A DNA stretch of 64,000 nt. Source: Aphis gossypii (lineage: Eukaryota; Arthropoda; Insecta; Hemiptera; Aphididae). A program made the translations under genes and the position numbers. Positions 51,765 to 64,000 of the stretch are shown here, in pieces. Within the stretch, counting starts at the first letter, position 1, and each line of letters opens with the position of its first letter. The notes beneath the pieces were generated by a model. It was not told where the DNA came from, did not search any database, and saw nothing but the letters and a program-made list of their open reading frames with translations. The stretch covers positions 48,709,260 to 48,773,259 of the forward strand of contig NC_065530.1 in the NCBI RefSeq assembly GCF_020184175.1, given 5' to 3'.

Positions 51765-53101
51765 GACATGAGATGGTATCTATAATAAAGGTCTTTGCCA
51801 CTAAAGAGAAAGCTAGTTTCTTGGAAACGTAGAAACTTTTGATAAAATATTGATAATAATAAAAATATAAAATAATATAAATATCAAAATAAGTGTATAA
51901 AAAAAAAAAGAAAATAAAAACAGAAAAATCTAACCCATACAACGAAGTGCACGAGAATAGCTAATTATATAATATAAACTGAATGTTTTGTACAAATCAC
52001 ATTTGGATTCATGTGTTCTGGTTTATTGTATTTATACTAAAATTATAATGATATATTTTTCTGCTGTTACCATGGCAATTACAAGTTTTCTGAAAATTGA
52101 ATTTATATGTCATTATGCTCTGAAATTGCCTACTTGAATTCATAAAACGAACTTGCTCAAACTTTAAATTTTTGGTTCGCAAAAACTGTTTTATTGTTTT
52201 CTAGTTCGGAGCGTTTTAGAATATGAAAGTATCTTACGAGATCCCTTATATGTAAATTTACTGAACACCACGTCACCACCTGAGCGTGTCAGACTCTTTT
52301 TTATTATTTTTTTTTGTTTTCAGACTAGGTTTAATTTGTTTACTTTACTATTATACGATAGTTTGAACCTCGCTAAAGAGTCCATATATTATCGTCCATA
52401 AAATACATATTACTCATCCTTTTCATAATACTTGGTTTACTAAATGGCCATGTCAATTTACCCGAAATTCTTTTCGATTTAATTTGTTCTTCTGAATATC
52501 TTTATATATACATATATTATTGTAAGTTTTTAAGAAATCGGTTACCAATTTATGTATAATATTACTTTATATATTCATAAACTATTTTATAATTTATTTT
52601 TATTACTCTGTAATATTGTTTTTTAGTTTTATTAAACTCTATAAAATCCATACATCATAGTGTTGTAGTAAATTAATACATATTAATACAAACGAAAATA
52701 CTAAAATTTTATCATCAAAATAAAACTCTTTTATTTATTGTTTTTATTTTATTTACATAACTCAGAATTAGGTCGTTCTAGAAGATCACTTGGTTACTTT
52801 TATTCGGTTCGTAACATTCTAATAATCATATTATATGATATTATGATGTGATGCGTATATGAAAGCCAAGAGGGGTAAATGAGCAACAATAATGACTAAA
52901 GGTGATATGCAAGGTGTGTGTATTTGTGCGAGGAAAAACTTTGCCTTAGGGTAAATAATGGACTTCGCTTGGAGAAAGTTACAATTTGCATTAGCAAGAG
53001 AGAAGGCCTTTTTATGAAATAAATGTAACGAATTACACTCGGATGATACACCATCATCGCCGCTGGTATTGTTTCCAACGAAACACTCACAGCTTTGATA
53101 T
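51765..53101. other. gene-poor DNA with a GC-richer stretch
   Basis: 52.85-53.10 kb is less AT-rich and has a 70-codon minus-strand frame (52896-53108) with no recognised family. The rest shows nothing. Confidence 0.4.
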
Positions 53102-53109
53102 CTTGCAAT

Positions 53110-53510
53110 CAGAGCTCTGCACCTAACTGGACTGATAGATTTAAAAAAAAAAAACTAGGACTGAACCGGGTCGGACAAATAAAAAGGAAGTCGGACCGGA
53201 CCGGACCGAACCGAACCACATAAAATTTTAAACCACAAAGACGAAACGTGACGAACTATTTTGGTGTTCCAAAACATTTTAATCTAAATTAAAATAATAT
53301 AACTAATATTATTATTATGTTATTTATTTTATCATTTAATGTAAAAAATGTATTCAATTAATACCACTAGACCGGACCATATAGATCGAATTTAAATTGA
53401 AGACGGATTGGACCGAACCACATTAAATTTTAAACCACTAAGACCGAAAAAGACCGGACCGCAGTCTGATCTAGTCCAGACAGTTCTAGACCGGACCATG
53501 CAGAGCTCTA
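53110..53510. mobile_element. hAT-type MITE, 401 bp, with 8-bp target-site duplication
   Basis: Left end CAGAGCTCTGCA and inverted right end TAGAGCTCTGCA match at 11 of 12 bases. Flanks CTTGCAAT (53102-53109) and ATTGCAAT (53511-53518) match at 7 of 8. The interior has 'ggaccggaccggaccgaacc' and a direct repeat 'gaccgaaccaca(t)taaaattttaaaccac' near 53206 and 53421. Non-coding. Confidence 0.7.
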
Positions 53511-53518
53511 ATTGCAAT

Positions 53519-56500
53519 AACAGACTAAGGCATAGTTCCACCTTCCACAATAAATCAGTATTTAAACGACGCCATTAATATATTTTCGATTTATATAATG
53601 TATTATTGTTATTAATTTATTTATATTAGACAACAATTGATATATTATTTCTTAAATATCGTTATTTAACCTATGCTTCTTCAACAGTCAGTGCACCATA
53701 ATATAAAACCGTAAGTAATGGTGAACAATTTTAATTATGTACCTACGGTCGTGGCGCGAGCTTAAAAAAATATAGCGGCGGCATGACAGTGTATACTATC
53801 TCGAAGCAGGAGTTACCAATTTGAATAGCGTAAATTTTGCTGTTTTTTTTTTTTTAACCGGACTTAAATAATTATCTACTGAATCAATTAATACATTAGA
53901 AATTGGAAACAATTAGAAAAAATGTCCAGATGATCCTTTTGTAAAAACATTGAAATCTTACTCTTAAAAATTAAGCGATTGAAGGAAACATGTAAACTTT
54001 TTAATGAGAAATTATAATGGAACCTGAAATTACGGCGACTAGTTCCCCCACTTTATCACAATGTATTTCATTATTGCTATTTAATATTCGCGGAATTATT
54101 ATTTGTTTCATTTCGTTATCGACTGTCGCTTTGTTACGTCACGCGTATAAAGCGTTTAGTAAAAAAATCAAATATTTGGTTTAGATGTAATAATCTCAGT
54201 ATTAATAAAGACAGAGGTCTTCGTGGTAATGAAGACAATTATATAATAATTCTATAGAAGAAAAATTAATACAAAAATAAATTATCGATGCGAAAAATTG
54301 GCGATATCACAACAAAAATACTTTGTCAAACTACGTGTAAACAACTGCTAAGTAAAAAAAAAAAATACAGATCTTTAAACACTAAGATGTGATATCATAA
54401 ACAAATGCTAAGTTAATTGATTTAAAGTAGGATTTGGTTTAATAATTTATTTAATTGGCCATAAATTATTTTAAATATTTATGTATGAATATATGAATAT
54501 TTTAAATTATTATTAACTTCTATGCTTTTTGTTTATTTTGTTTGCGTGATTTCGTCTGTGTTATTTCATTTAAAGTATAGCATTTCTTGCCAAGTAGATA
54601 GATTATTGAAACAAAATATGTGTACTTTAAATCAATTTACTTGGTATTTATTTATGATATTATATCTTTATAGTGCTTAAATATTTGTTTTTTTTTTTAC
54701 TTAGCCGTTTTTTATACGAAATTAGACGGAGTCTTTTTGTTTTTATATTGATGTAAACGAATAGTATGTAATATTAAAAAGTTCTTAATTTCAAGAACTG
54801 CCTTTAATATAGGGTTAGAGAAGACTTGAAGAATTCGTAACATAATACCAAATAATTTTTTTTTTTAGATTTTTAAAACAGAAAACGGCAATCCCATTAT
54901 AGAATGTAATCATAGTTTCAACGTTCTGTGATTTATTTTAATTCATCAATACAATTGTAATTTTAATATCTTGAATAATTTATTTCTAAAAGCTTGAAAA
55001 GAAAAAAAATATTTATATTATAAAACTTATATATATATACATCTTTTTCTGCTCTAAATAATACTTTAATAAATATTTGTTAGGTCTTTTGACTTCGTTT
55101 TCAGAAATTAATTTTAATAATTTACTTATGTTGTATATTTGTTATGCTGATCAATGCCAGAGAAATTTTGTTTATGATAATTTGCTGTTGTCCTGTAAAA
55201 TTAATTATACTTCTTAGTGTTTTTAAACAAAAATAATTATGGTTGTTGTTCAGATAAAAGATTTTTTTTAAAGAAAATTGTGTTGACAACTGTTGCATAC
55301 ATGTTTGTTGAACGGTGTATCTATACCAATATGATTATTAATTGTAATATGACGATACAATTCATATAATAATTTAAATTAAAAAAATTATAAAAATACT
55401 ATAAATCTCAAAAGAGAATTTAAAAATGTCTTTAAATATAAATGTTGTTGATGTGTCTAAGTACCAACTCAAAATATAAATGTATTACATTAAAATAATT
55501 AGTATTACCATTAACATATATTCCACTTAAACAGCGAAATTGTACTTAACCAGAAAAGTATATTATAGCATAAAATACCTAGCTGCACTTGTTAAGTTAT
55601 TTAATGTTATAAGTTGGGTCCGGATTTTTATGCATTTATATATTATTTTTGAACAGTTCAATAAATTGTTAGGTAAGTTTATAAGTTTAAATTAAAGCAG
55701 TAGATCCGAAATATAAAGTTTTATTTTGCATATTTTGTCATTTTTTGACATGTACTACATATTTCTATATTTTACCATTTTTTATTGCATATATACGGTT
55801 TTTAAATGAAAATATACAGTTTTTAATACATAATATGTAATATTTTGTTTATTTTAATTAAAATAACCCAGGTATTTATAGTTATATTTTAAGTCTATGT
55901 AATTTGATGAAGTCGTTAAGTCGTTATCTTATCTGAGACTTACTGAGATAAGTAGTATTGTAGTAATGTGTTAACGAGTAGGTGTATGTAAATCATAAAT
56001 AAAAAACTTTTTTTTAATCTATTTTTTCTGAATATTTTTTTATTTTATAGGGTAGGTATATTCCTACAATAAGACCATAAATGCATATTGTTTAGTGCAT
56101 ATTTTTGAAGTTTTTAGAGCATATGAATCCGGGCCCTACTTATAACTTATAAATAATAGTGAAAAACTTTACTCTGCAGGATTAAAAAAAAACAAAAAAA
56201 AATTATGAACTTTTAATAGCTATATAGATGATTCTAGTTTTAACTTACTATTATCATCACCATCAAATACTGCTAAGTACTAAGAACAATAATTATGTAA
56301 TATTAGATGAAGGGTTGATTTATTTTAATGTTTTAATACACTTACTACTGACGTAACGTACGTACGACTAACGTACTGAGACTAATATTTTTGTACTAAA
56401 ATAATAATATAAAAACGAGATGGATAATTATTTATTTGAAACATTCAATTTATAATGTTTTATGAGAAATTTTAATATATTTTAGCATATAATTATTTTA

Positions 56501-56700
56501 TATATTATTATGTTTAGACTGGCTTTATAGAAAGAATTTGCAGAGATCGTTCATTTTATCTACATTTTTTTTTCATCTTATGTCCGAAATCCTTGAGCTG
56601 ATTGACGCGTGATGGCATTTGTGTTGTAAAACCGATAATATTTCAATGATTAAAATTGTACATAGTGAAATGTCGAAACTTGTCTTTTTGTTCCGTGGCT
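53519..56700. other. AT-rich gene-poor DNA
   Basis: No exon or RNA gene recognised. Confidence 0.5.
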
Positions 56701-56703
56701 TGA

Positions 56704-56754
56704 ACACAAAAGACGATTAGTGCATTCGAACACAAAATACGATTAGTGAATCTC
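56704..56754 (+). repeat. short tandem duplication, about 26-bp unit, two copies
   Basis: 'gaacacaaaagacgattagt' plus 6 nt is followed at once by 'gaacacaaaatacgattagt', differing at one base in the shared 20. Two copies only. Confidence 0.8.
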
Positions 56755-56759
56755 CTAAC

Positions 56760-59700
56760 ACCTGCCAGTAAGTTTTTATATGACATAAGTGTATTAGACA
56801 GACCACAATTACTGGCTAAATGTCGAATCGTATTTGCAGTGAATAGAAAACTTATCTGCTGCCAAGTATGTATGTGTCTAGAAAATTCAATATTATAAGT
56901 AGATTAGCTATGCTTACTGTAAACCTCAAGGATATAAAATATAATTTTATACGGATAAGATAATAAGTATAATACCGATTTGTAAGCAAAACTGTTCATT
57001 AAATTAGTTATTATTAATAACTGCATTTAAAAAAAATAAGCAGAAAATAGAGTTATAATATATTCTTCATCTTAAAAGTAAATGATTGTGTGATATCCAA
57101 TTTAAAAGTAACCATAAATAATTACATTGAAAAATGCTTTTAAAAGGAGCTGGAATAGTTCAAACCATGTCGTCTTAAAATATATTGGCTTATATTTATA
57201 GAGTTTTTTCAATCATAATATTATAGTAAAGAAATTACTATAATAACGAGAAAACTTAAAAATGAATAGTTCAAAGTATTTGAATTTGTTTTGTGTTGAA
57301 GTGATACGCATGGTTTCATAAAACTTTTAAAGCTCTTTTTCTTCCCAAAAGATTATATTATGTAATGTGCGCAGAGAAGAATAAAATCAAACATATTAAT
57401 CATAATTTATAAAATAATAATATTGTAAAATTTCATGTAAATATACATTCATACCCAACTTATCTTATGAAAATATTATATACCTAATAGGTATAATATA
57501 ATATACTATTTCGAGTCAAAAGTATTATTATTTATAATATATCGAATGATAAAAGTTTAAAAAAAAATTATTTTTTATGTTAATAATATGATAAAAACAT
57601 TATGACAATAATACAATTAAACAAAAATTGACGGTGGTACCATGGATTATAATGATGATTCGTGATTAATATACATTTATAATATATGTTTATTTTAAGT
57701 TTGATACTCAAAGGAAAATCATTGAATCTACGTATTTGCTTTACGAAGATTTATATTTAATTTTCCGTTGTCTATACAAGTTGTCCAGTTAATGATTATA
57801 TTACCTACATAAAACATAGTAATATTCTATCTCTACATTGTGACGCAATATTTGCTGTATTAATAAATTAATATGCAATTTTGAACATAATATGTTATTA
57901 TAATATACGTACACACATTACGTGCTGAGGTATAATATAAATCTTCAATTTGCAATTATTGGCAAAATATATATCAATATATTAATAATATAAACTTATG
58001 TATATATTATTACGTAGATGTTTACATTTGCTTCTATTTCAATAATATAATTATTAAATCAAATAAAACAGGAACGGTTTTTGATTTAAATTATTTCAGG
58101 TGAAAAATGACAAAGAAAAATCTATATTAGATTTACAATAGCGTGATATTTTTCTTGTTAATTTATTTTCTTTTTCTTTTATATCATGTAATAATTTTTT
58201 CATATAGAATTAGTACTTTAAAAGTTTCAAAACTTTTTACGTTAGGTATTTCACAAATTTTTAATAATCCTAGAGACTTGAACTTTTCAAAGATAATTTT
58301 TTTGGGTAGTATATAACCATAATACAATTTTAAATTATATTTGAACATTTCTATTAGGCTCTATAAGAAATATTTCTATAATATTATAGAAGAATAAATA
58401 GTTCGAAGAAAGTTAAAAAAAAATATTGTTTTGTTTTTTATTTCTCATGGCAAGCATTTCTTTATTTTATGTACAAATGTAATAAAATTAGGTTAGTATT
58501 TACATCATTACTAAGAACAAAGCACTATATTTCTCTGTTAAAACGAATTCAGTTGGTAGGTATGTTATATTATAATGTACTTTTAGATTTACATATTTTA
58601 TAATATTTTGGCTTCTGGTTACGTAATTATGTAGTGGGACACAAAGGTAATATGTATAGTTTTTTATATGGTACGTAACCTTATTTTTACTATTATATAT
58701 ATATGATAAGCAACAAAATTCATTACCTACTTCAAATTGATCAGCTTTGCCGTTGTTTGATTATATGAACATAATTTAAAAAATAGTACACTGCTTTTAT
58801 TACGGACTTTTGTTGAATGTAATTTTTTTTCATTTTTATAATGTTATATACAATATATATATATATATATATAATATTAAACATTTTTATGATAAAAATA
58901 TAAAAAATGGATGCACTTTGATATGATAATTGCAATAGTAAAATTCTAGACCTTGCTATTTGAATGAACAAAAAAATTATAAATATTTCACGGGATTTAT
59001 TGAATTATTAATACATCTTGCTCCTATGTTGAAAATGACGATAAAAGTCAAGGAGTATAATGTCAGAATACCACTGATGTTTAGAGATTAAAATTTCAAC
59101 GCTTACACAAAAACAATAAAATCTAAAATTTAATATTCCATAAGGATTGCGTTAACTCCATACAATATTTTAGTATATTACCCGTATAGATAATTAGATA
59201 ATATTGTTAAATTTTTATTTTTCAATAATTACAGATACTTAATATAGCAGCAAGACATTATTATAAGTATATAAAATGACATTTACATGACATTTTCTAA
59301 AAAAAAAAAATATTTTTATAATTATTATTAACTTAATTGTGATACGAAGTCAACGTATTATTTTACAGAAAGGTATGAATAATGTTTTGCTCATTTATGA
59401 AATTTAAAGAAATTATGGTCCTGAACAAAAATATTTTTTAGTGCAACAAAACTGCAATAAATATATTATTGTTAATTTACTAATTATTGATTCACGCGTA
59501 TCAAATTAAAGTATGCTTACCATATTATGATATACCTAACATACGCAACATACGCAACATATTAAAGGATTTTTTATAGACTATCTAATTTAAATTAAGC
59601 ATGATTTAAATGTAGTGTCTTTAAATATTTAAATTTTAAATAAATGTTAATTAATAAATTATTGTGGATTATTATTTATATTATTGAAGTAGGTTGTTAA

Positions 59701-60255
59701 TACGAAAATATTTACATAAATTATGTATAGATGTGCATAAAGACGTAGTATGCATAATATTTGAAATTCAAGAAATCAACTGATCATAAGCAAACGATAA
59801 TTTATCAGTTATTTGTGATCTATTACTCTATTATGAAGAATTTATTTTTTACATATTTTTTTATAAATAAATTAGTGGTTCACAAGAGAGAGTTTAACAT
59901 AATTTGTAATGTACTTATCCTTTGATCAATTATTGTGGGAGCAGGAAAACGTTGTGTAATGATAAATACGAGTAATAACTAAGTTGAAATTTGGAGAATT
60001 TCGTAAATAAGTAAATATATTTTGAACTTTCATTACTATTATGGAAACATAAGATAATTAATAAATGCAAGTTACATATATTCTGGGAAGTTGTGACTAA
60101 GGGTAGGTAATTTATTATAGTATTAGTACACATTAAATGTTCTCATATAAGATTTATAATAACACGATTTAGCAAAAGTACAAAATATAATCATAAAACA
60201 ATATATAGGTAATATAATATATTTATAATTTGACCTAACAATAATTTTTCTGACA
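56760..60255. other. AT-rich gene-poor DNA with (TA)n tract
   Basis: TA run at about 58854-58873; otherwise nothing recognised. Confidence 0.5.
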
Positions 60256-60256
60256 G

Positions 60257-60421
60257 CCGACTCAAGAAACCACGGTAGAATATGCAAACAGTCCTATATC
60301 CAAGATAATGGAAATTGTTGTGCCAATATCAAAATATTCAAACGAGGCCACAACACGCACGACCCGTATCGTTTATATCCCTAGGGTGTGCCACATCACC
60401 AACAAATATATTTATCAATAA
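60257..60421 (+). other. exon-like open segment, possible terminal coding exon or relic
   Basis: After a pyrimidine-rich acceptor-like 'aatttttctgacag' (ending 60256) one frame stays open for 54 codons to a TAA, beginning PTQETTVEYANSPISKIME, with balanced amino-acid composition unlike the surrounding AT-driven frames. An AATAAA follows about 80 nt later. No family recognised and no partner exons found, so this may be chance or a pseudogene fragment. Confidence 0.25.
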
Positions 60422-60429
60422 TATATTTG

Positions 60430-61680
60430 TAATTTTATGACTGTAAGAATATCAAATTTTGTGGTGCGTTGCTCCGATTATTCTTACGTATAAATAATAA
60501 ATGTATGTATTCTATGATGTTGTCACAAAAGGTATACGATGGCGATTCGACCATTGGTTGGACAAAAATAGTTAAGATTGAGCAAAGTCGCATAATTTAA
60601 ATTTAATTTAGTACCTTTTTTGTATATTATAATTATGATTATATTATTTACTATAATTTTAATATTATATAAAATCTGCATAAAACATCATATACAAGGA
60701 AATACAAACAAGTGCTGGAAAGAATATCAGTAAAAAAAATTAAAAAGTTTAATATAAATCCAATCAATGTGTAGTGATTATATTATAGTAAATATAATGT
60801 TATAACTGAAGTTAGCGATACACATGCACGCGTGCTAACGATACGTTGTGTGAAGAAGTTACCTAAACACAACAATAAATATAAAAAATAGGCTAATATT
60901 GGGAATGACATCCTCTTTAGAATAGTAAACAGTGGCAGTGATATTCACTTAACAGCATGGAAATCACCAGATGGCAAGACAAGGGTTCTAATTAATAACG
61001 CGTTATTATTAAATAGACATAGTAGCAGCATTTTTGACATCAACATTTACAGTATAGCTGATTGTTACACAGAACACTAATTCTTAATGAGATAATTTAA
61101 GATAAAATTGAAATTTTAGTAGAAAAAAAAATGAAAATATAAGTTTTGAAACTCAAAAAGATCATAAAGTACATTAAATCGAATAATATTGTAATGGTAG
61201 ATATAAATAGAATAGACATAGAATGCTTATGAAAAGAATAAAATTATGTATGTGAGAAATAAATTATTAAAAAAAAAAAAAAAATCAATTCAGTTTATCT
61301 ACTAAGACTGCATAGAGCTTAGTTATAGTATATACCTACAATATATTACCTACATATATCACCTATCATTTAAACAAAATATTATTCTCGTCGTAGGACA
61401 CTTATTGTGTAGGTACCTTTGGACACTATTTATTACATAAAAAGACAGTTAATTTTATTTAGTGAAAACAAAAGTAAAAAAAAAAAAAATAAAAATAACA
61501 TCATCGATGTTTTTCGACGTACCAAATACCTAGAAAGATGTTTTGGAAGATTTATCGGCGATGGTAGTACTATAACTATAGTTTTATGAACGTCTAGACC
61601 CTAGACTCTGAGATTTTGAATTATTATTATTATATTATTAAAATAATAAACTTCATATAATATATATAACGATTTAGTTT
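60430..61680. other. AT-rich DNA, nothing recognised
   Basis: Poly-A runs near 61270 and 61478; no supported gene. Confidence 0.5.
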
Positions 61681-61684
61681 ATTA

Positions 61685-62100
61685 CTGCGATAGTGAGTCT
61701 GCAAAGATGTGATAGGAAGGGTGGGAAGGAGGGGGAGAGGGACAGAAAAAAAATCCGCGACAGATGGGTTTGTTAAATGGAGCGTGTTACCATGAGAATA
61801 TTAGTATATTTTTTTCATAATTGAAATTGATGACACTCCTCTATCTTAGCGGAATCGCCACACGTAATTTTACAATATCATATTTTTGGAAATAATTTCT
61901 TTTTTTTAAATTCTTTTTCCACCTCTTATAATGTAGTAGATAATATATAACATAGCATAATAATAATAATGATATTCTTCTGTTGTATAATTACGAGAAC
62001 GTGGCGGTGACCGAGGGTGAACGCGAGAGACTGTAGAGATATTATTGTTATTACTTATTATTACTTGGTACCTACTCGGTTATACAAAAGTGAAACATTA
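61685..62100. other. purine-rich and CG-richer patch
   Basis: Begins with a purine-rich strand (gaagggtgggaaggaggggg) and ends with 'gaacgtggcggtgaccgagg'. Possibly a promoter for a gene further right; no exon recognised. Confidence 0.25.
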
Positions 62101-62266
62101 AAATAACGTTAAATAATGTTATTCGAACGGAAACAAATATTATTATTATTATTTCTATACCAAACTACCTGCCTACACGTGGCATTCATTATCCTCATAA
62201 TAAATTCAGGGGAAAAAACGATAATAGTTTTTTTTTTTTGCCACGTTATGAAATTCACATTTATTC

Positions 62267-62267
<1 letters not shown>

Positions 62268-62302
<35 letters not shown>

Positions 62303-62303
62303 C
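62268..62303. repeat. (ATT)n microsatellite
   Basis: About eleven ATT units then ATC repeats. The poly-Asn and poly-Leu frames across it on the two strands are repeat artefacts. Confidence 0.9.
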
Positions 62304-62309
62304 ATCATC

Positions 62310-64000
62310 GTTATTTATATTCGCTGAAAACGACTGAACCGTTGAAACCACGTACATACGATTGTAGCTCGATAATAATTGTATATAATATACATAACAC
62401 GCATTATATTATATGCTTCACATCAGAATATTATTAACATATTAATTGATACAATAGCTGGCCGTTTTGCACATGATAATATCGATGGTTTTTAAAGAAT
62501 TTAATTCTATAGAAAATTATATTAGTGTAAATAAATAAATTGATTATAATATATTATTTACCTTTATTCTCATTACGCTTTAATCAAAAAAGGAACTTGT
62601 CTAATGTCTTCTAATTTAATAATGCCTTATTACTTTGTGTTATGTAAAACGAAGAACCTAAGTTGACTCTCAGTAATTTCAAATTTGTTTTATAAATATA
62701 TATATATTTATTTTGTATCTAGAACGACATTTAGGGTTATTTGGGAGGAGGGGGGTGGAAAGGAGGAGGCAGAAGTTCAATTTTTTTACTTTTCATTTAC
62801 TACAGGTTTCGTCGGTTTCGAACATATGAGTAATTATACACACTATAGATAAACAAAAAAATTATTAAATACATGCCGTTTATACAATAAAAATTCAATA
62901 AATATTTTAAATAATAAATTTTAAAGGTCCTACATAATACATTGAATATAATTTGATAGGTATTGTTTATTAGTATAATATTATTTAGATTTTTATACCT
63001 TATTAACGCTTATACTGGTCTCATAAAAACAATTATATTTTGCGTTCTACTATACCTAGTTATCAATATGTATAGTTTCAATATTTTAAATTTATAATAG
63101 AAAAATCAATTTAGAAAGAAAATTAAACAAAGATGGGCTTATAAAAGTTATATTATCCCTATGTACAGCCATATTATATAGGTGATTTTCTTCATGATAA
63201 AAATAATGGAAAACAAGATAATAATTAATAAACGGTGCGAAAATAATACAATAATGGTTTTTTCGCTTGGAACTGGATAGGAATTGATAGTGGGTGCATG
63301 TCTTTCTCTTCGAACCTGTCTATAATGGATTTCAAAGGTTAACAATTACCAGTGTATTGTTATAATAATCTTAAATGACAGCATTATGACCGACACTTAA
63401 TATTGGACCTTTATAGATGCTGTAAATAACATTGTATAATTCTGATTAATTTAATTTTTTTCTATGGGGTATTAGATGAAAAATATTGTAAATATATGAT
63501 ACAATAATATAAAATATAGTATATTATAATATCAAATATTATTGATACTTATCACGTCAAGTAGTCAATGAGTACACTAAACATTTTATGTAAAGAAATA
63601 AAGATTTAACAAATTTTCAAACTTTTTGATAATTCGGCGTATTAAAAAAAGAAATAGTCTTATTCTTGTTCATTGGACATATTAGTTAATTTAAATCACA
63701 ACGAAGTACAAATAAATAAAAGTATAAACAAAAAAAAAGAAAAAGAATTAAATGGGAATTGTTGTGAATATGAATTCATAAAGATACTTATTAATAAATA
63801 ATTATGAAAATAAGAACTTTGAAATACGATTATTATTTTTATTGAAAATACAGATACCTACTTAAATTTAAAATTTTCCAAAATAATTACAATTTTTCAT
63901 GCAGAATTGTCGTATTTATAATTCCACTTATAAAGATGTCTTGAGTGCATTCAATTTTTAATTTTTATACATTTTCATTCAAAAGATGGCAGCTTTCGGA
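62310..64000. other. AT-rich right end of window
   Basis: A G-rich stretch at 62734-62769 (G-runs of 3, 3 and 6) could form a quadruplex. No gene recognised to the window edge. Confidence 0.45.

Noticed and set aside
62109..62357. Poly-Asn/poly-Leu ORFs
   Set aside because: They translate an (ATT)n microsatellite.

Overview
The window looks like a piece of an insect nuclear genome, most likely an aphid or close hemipteran relative. This is inferred from very AT-rich intergenic DNA full of 'tacctacctat'-type sequence, spliceosomal GT-AG introns (many only 57-120 nt), invertebrate-type proteins and numerous short terminal-inverted-repeat transposons. No bacterial-style operons, tRNAs, rRNAs or CRISPR arrays were seen.

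Three protein-coding genes are supported. (1) The last exon of a bagpipe/Nkx3-class homeobox gene (+ strand, 170-874); the earlier exons lie left of the window. (2) A complete 15-coding-exon gene for eIF3a, the large scaffold subunit of translation initiation factor 3 (- strand, 19099 down to 9681; 1014 residues by my splice model). (3) A complete nine-coding-exon septin gene of the Sep1/SEPT2 type (- strand, 28778 down to 25222; 376 residues) whose GTPase core has unusual substitutions. bap and eIF3a are tail to tail; eIF3a and the septin run in the same direction about 6 kb apart. The three proteins act in different processes (mesoderm transcription, translation, cytoskeleton), so no joint pathway is implied.

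The rest is mostly non-coding. Intron 9 of eIF3a holds a 2-kb satellite array of about 9.3 copies of a 215-bp unit with nested older and younger duplications. Between and inside the genes are several MITE-like elements: two hAT-type elements whose 8-bp target-site duplications match at 7 of 8 positions, one with a perfect 8-bp duplication, one Tc1/mariner-like element flanked by TA, two foldback-like repeats and at least five copies of one dispersed family. A GC-rich block at 29.55-30.09 kb with a perfect CRE palindrome looks like a promoter or first exon of something not otherwise visible. From about 30.1 kb to the right end is a 34-kb gene-poor region with only weak exon-like or GC-rich islands (near 40.5-41.1, 46.4-46.9, 60.26-60.42 and 61.7-62.1 kb), which could be regulatory DNA, a long intron or remnants of unrecognised genes.
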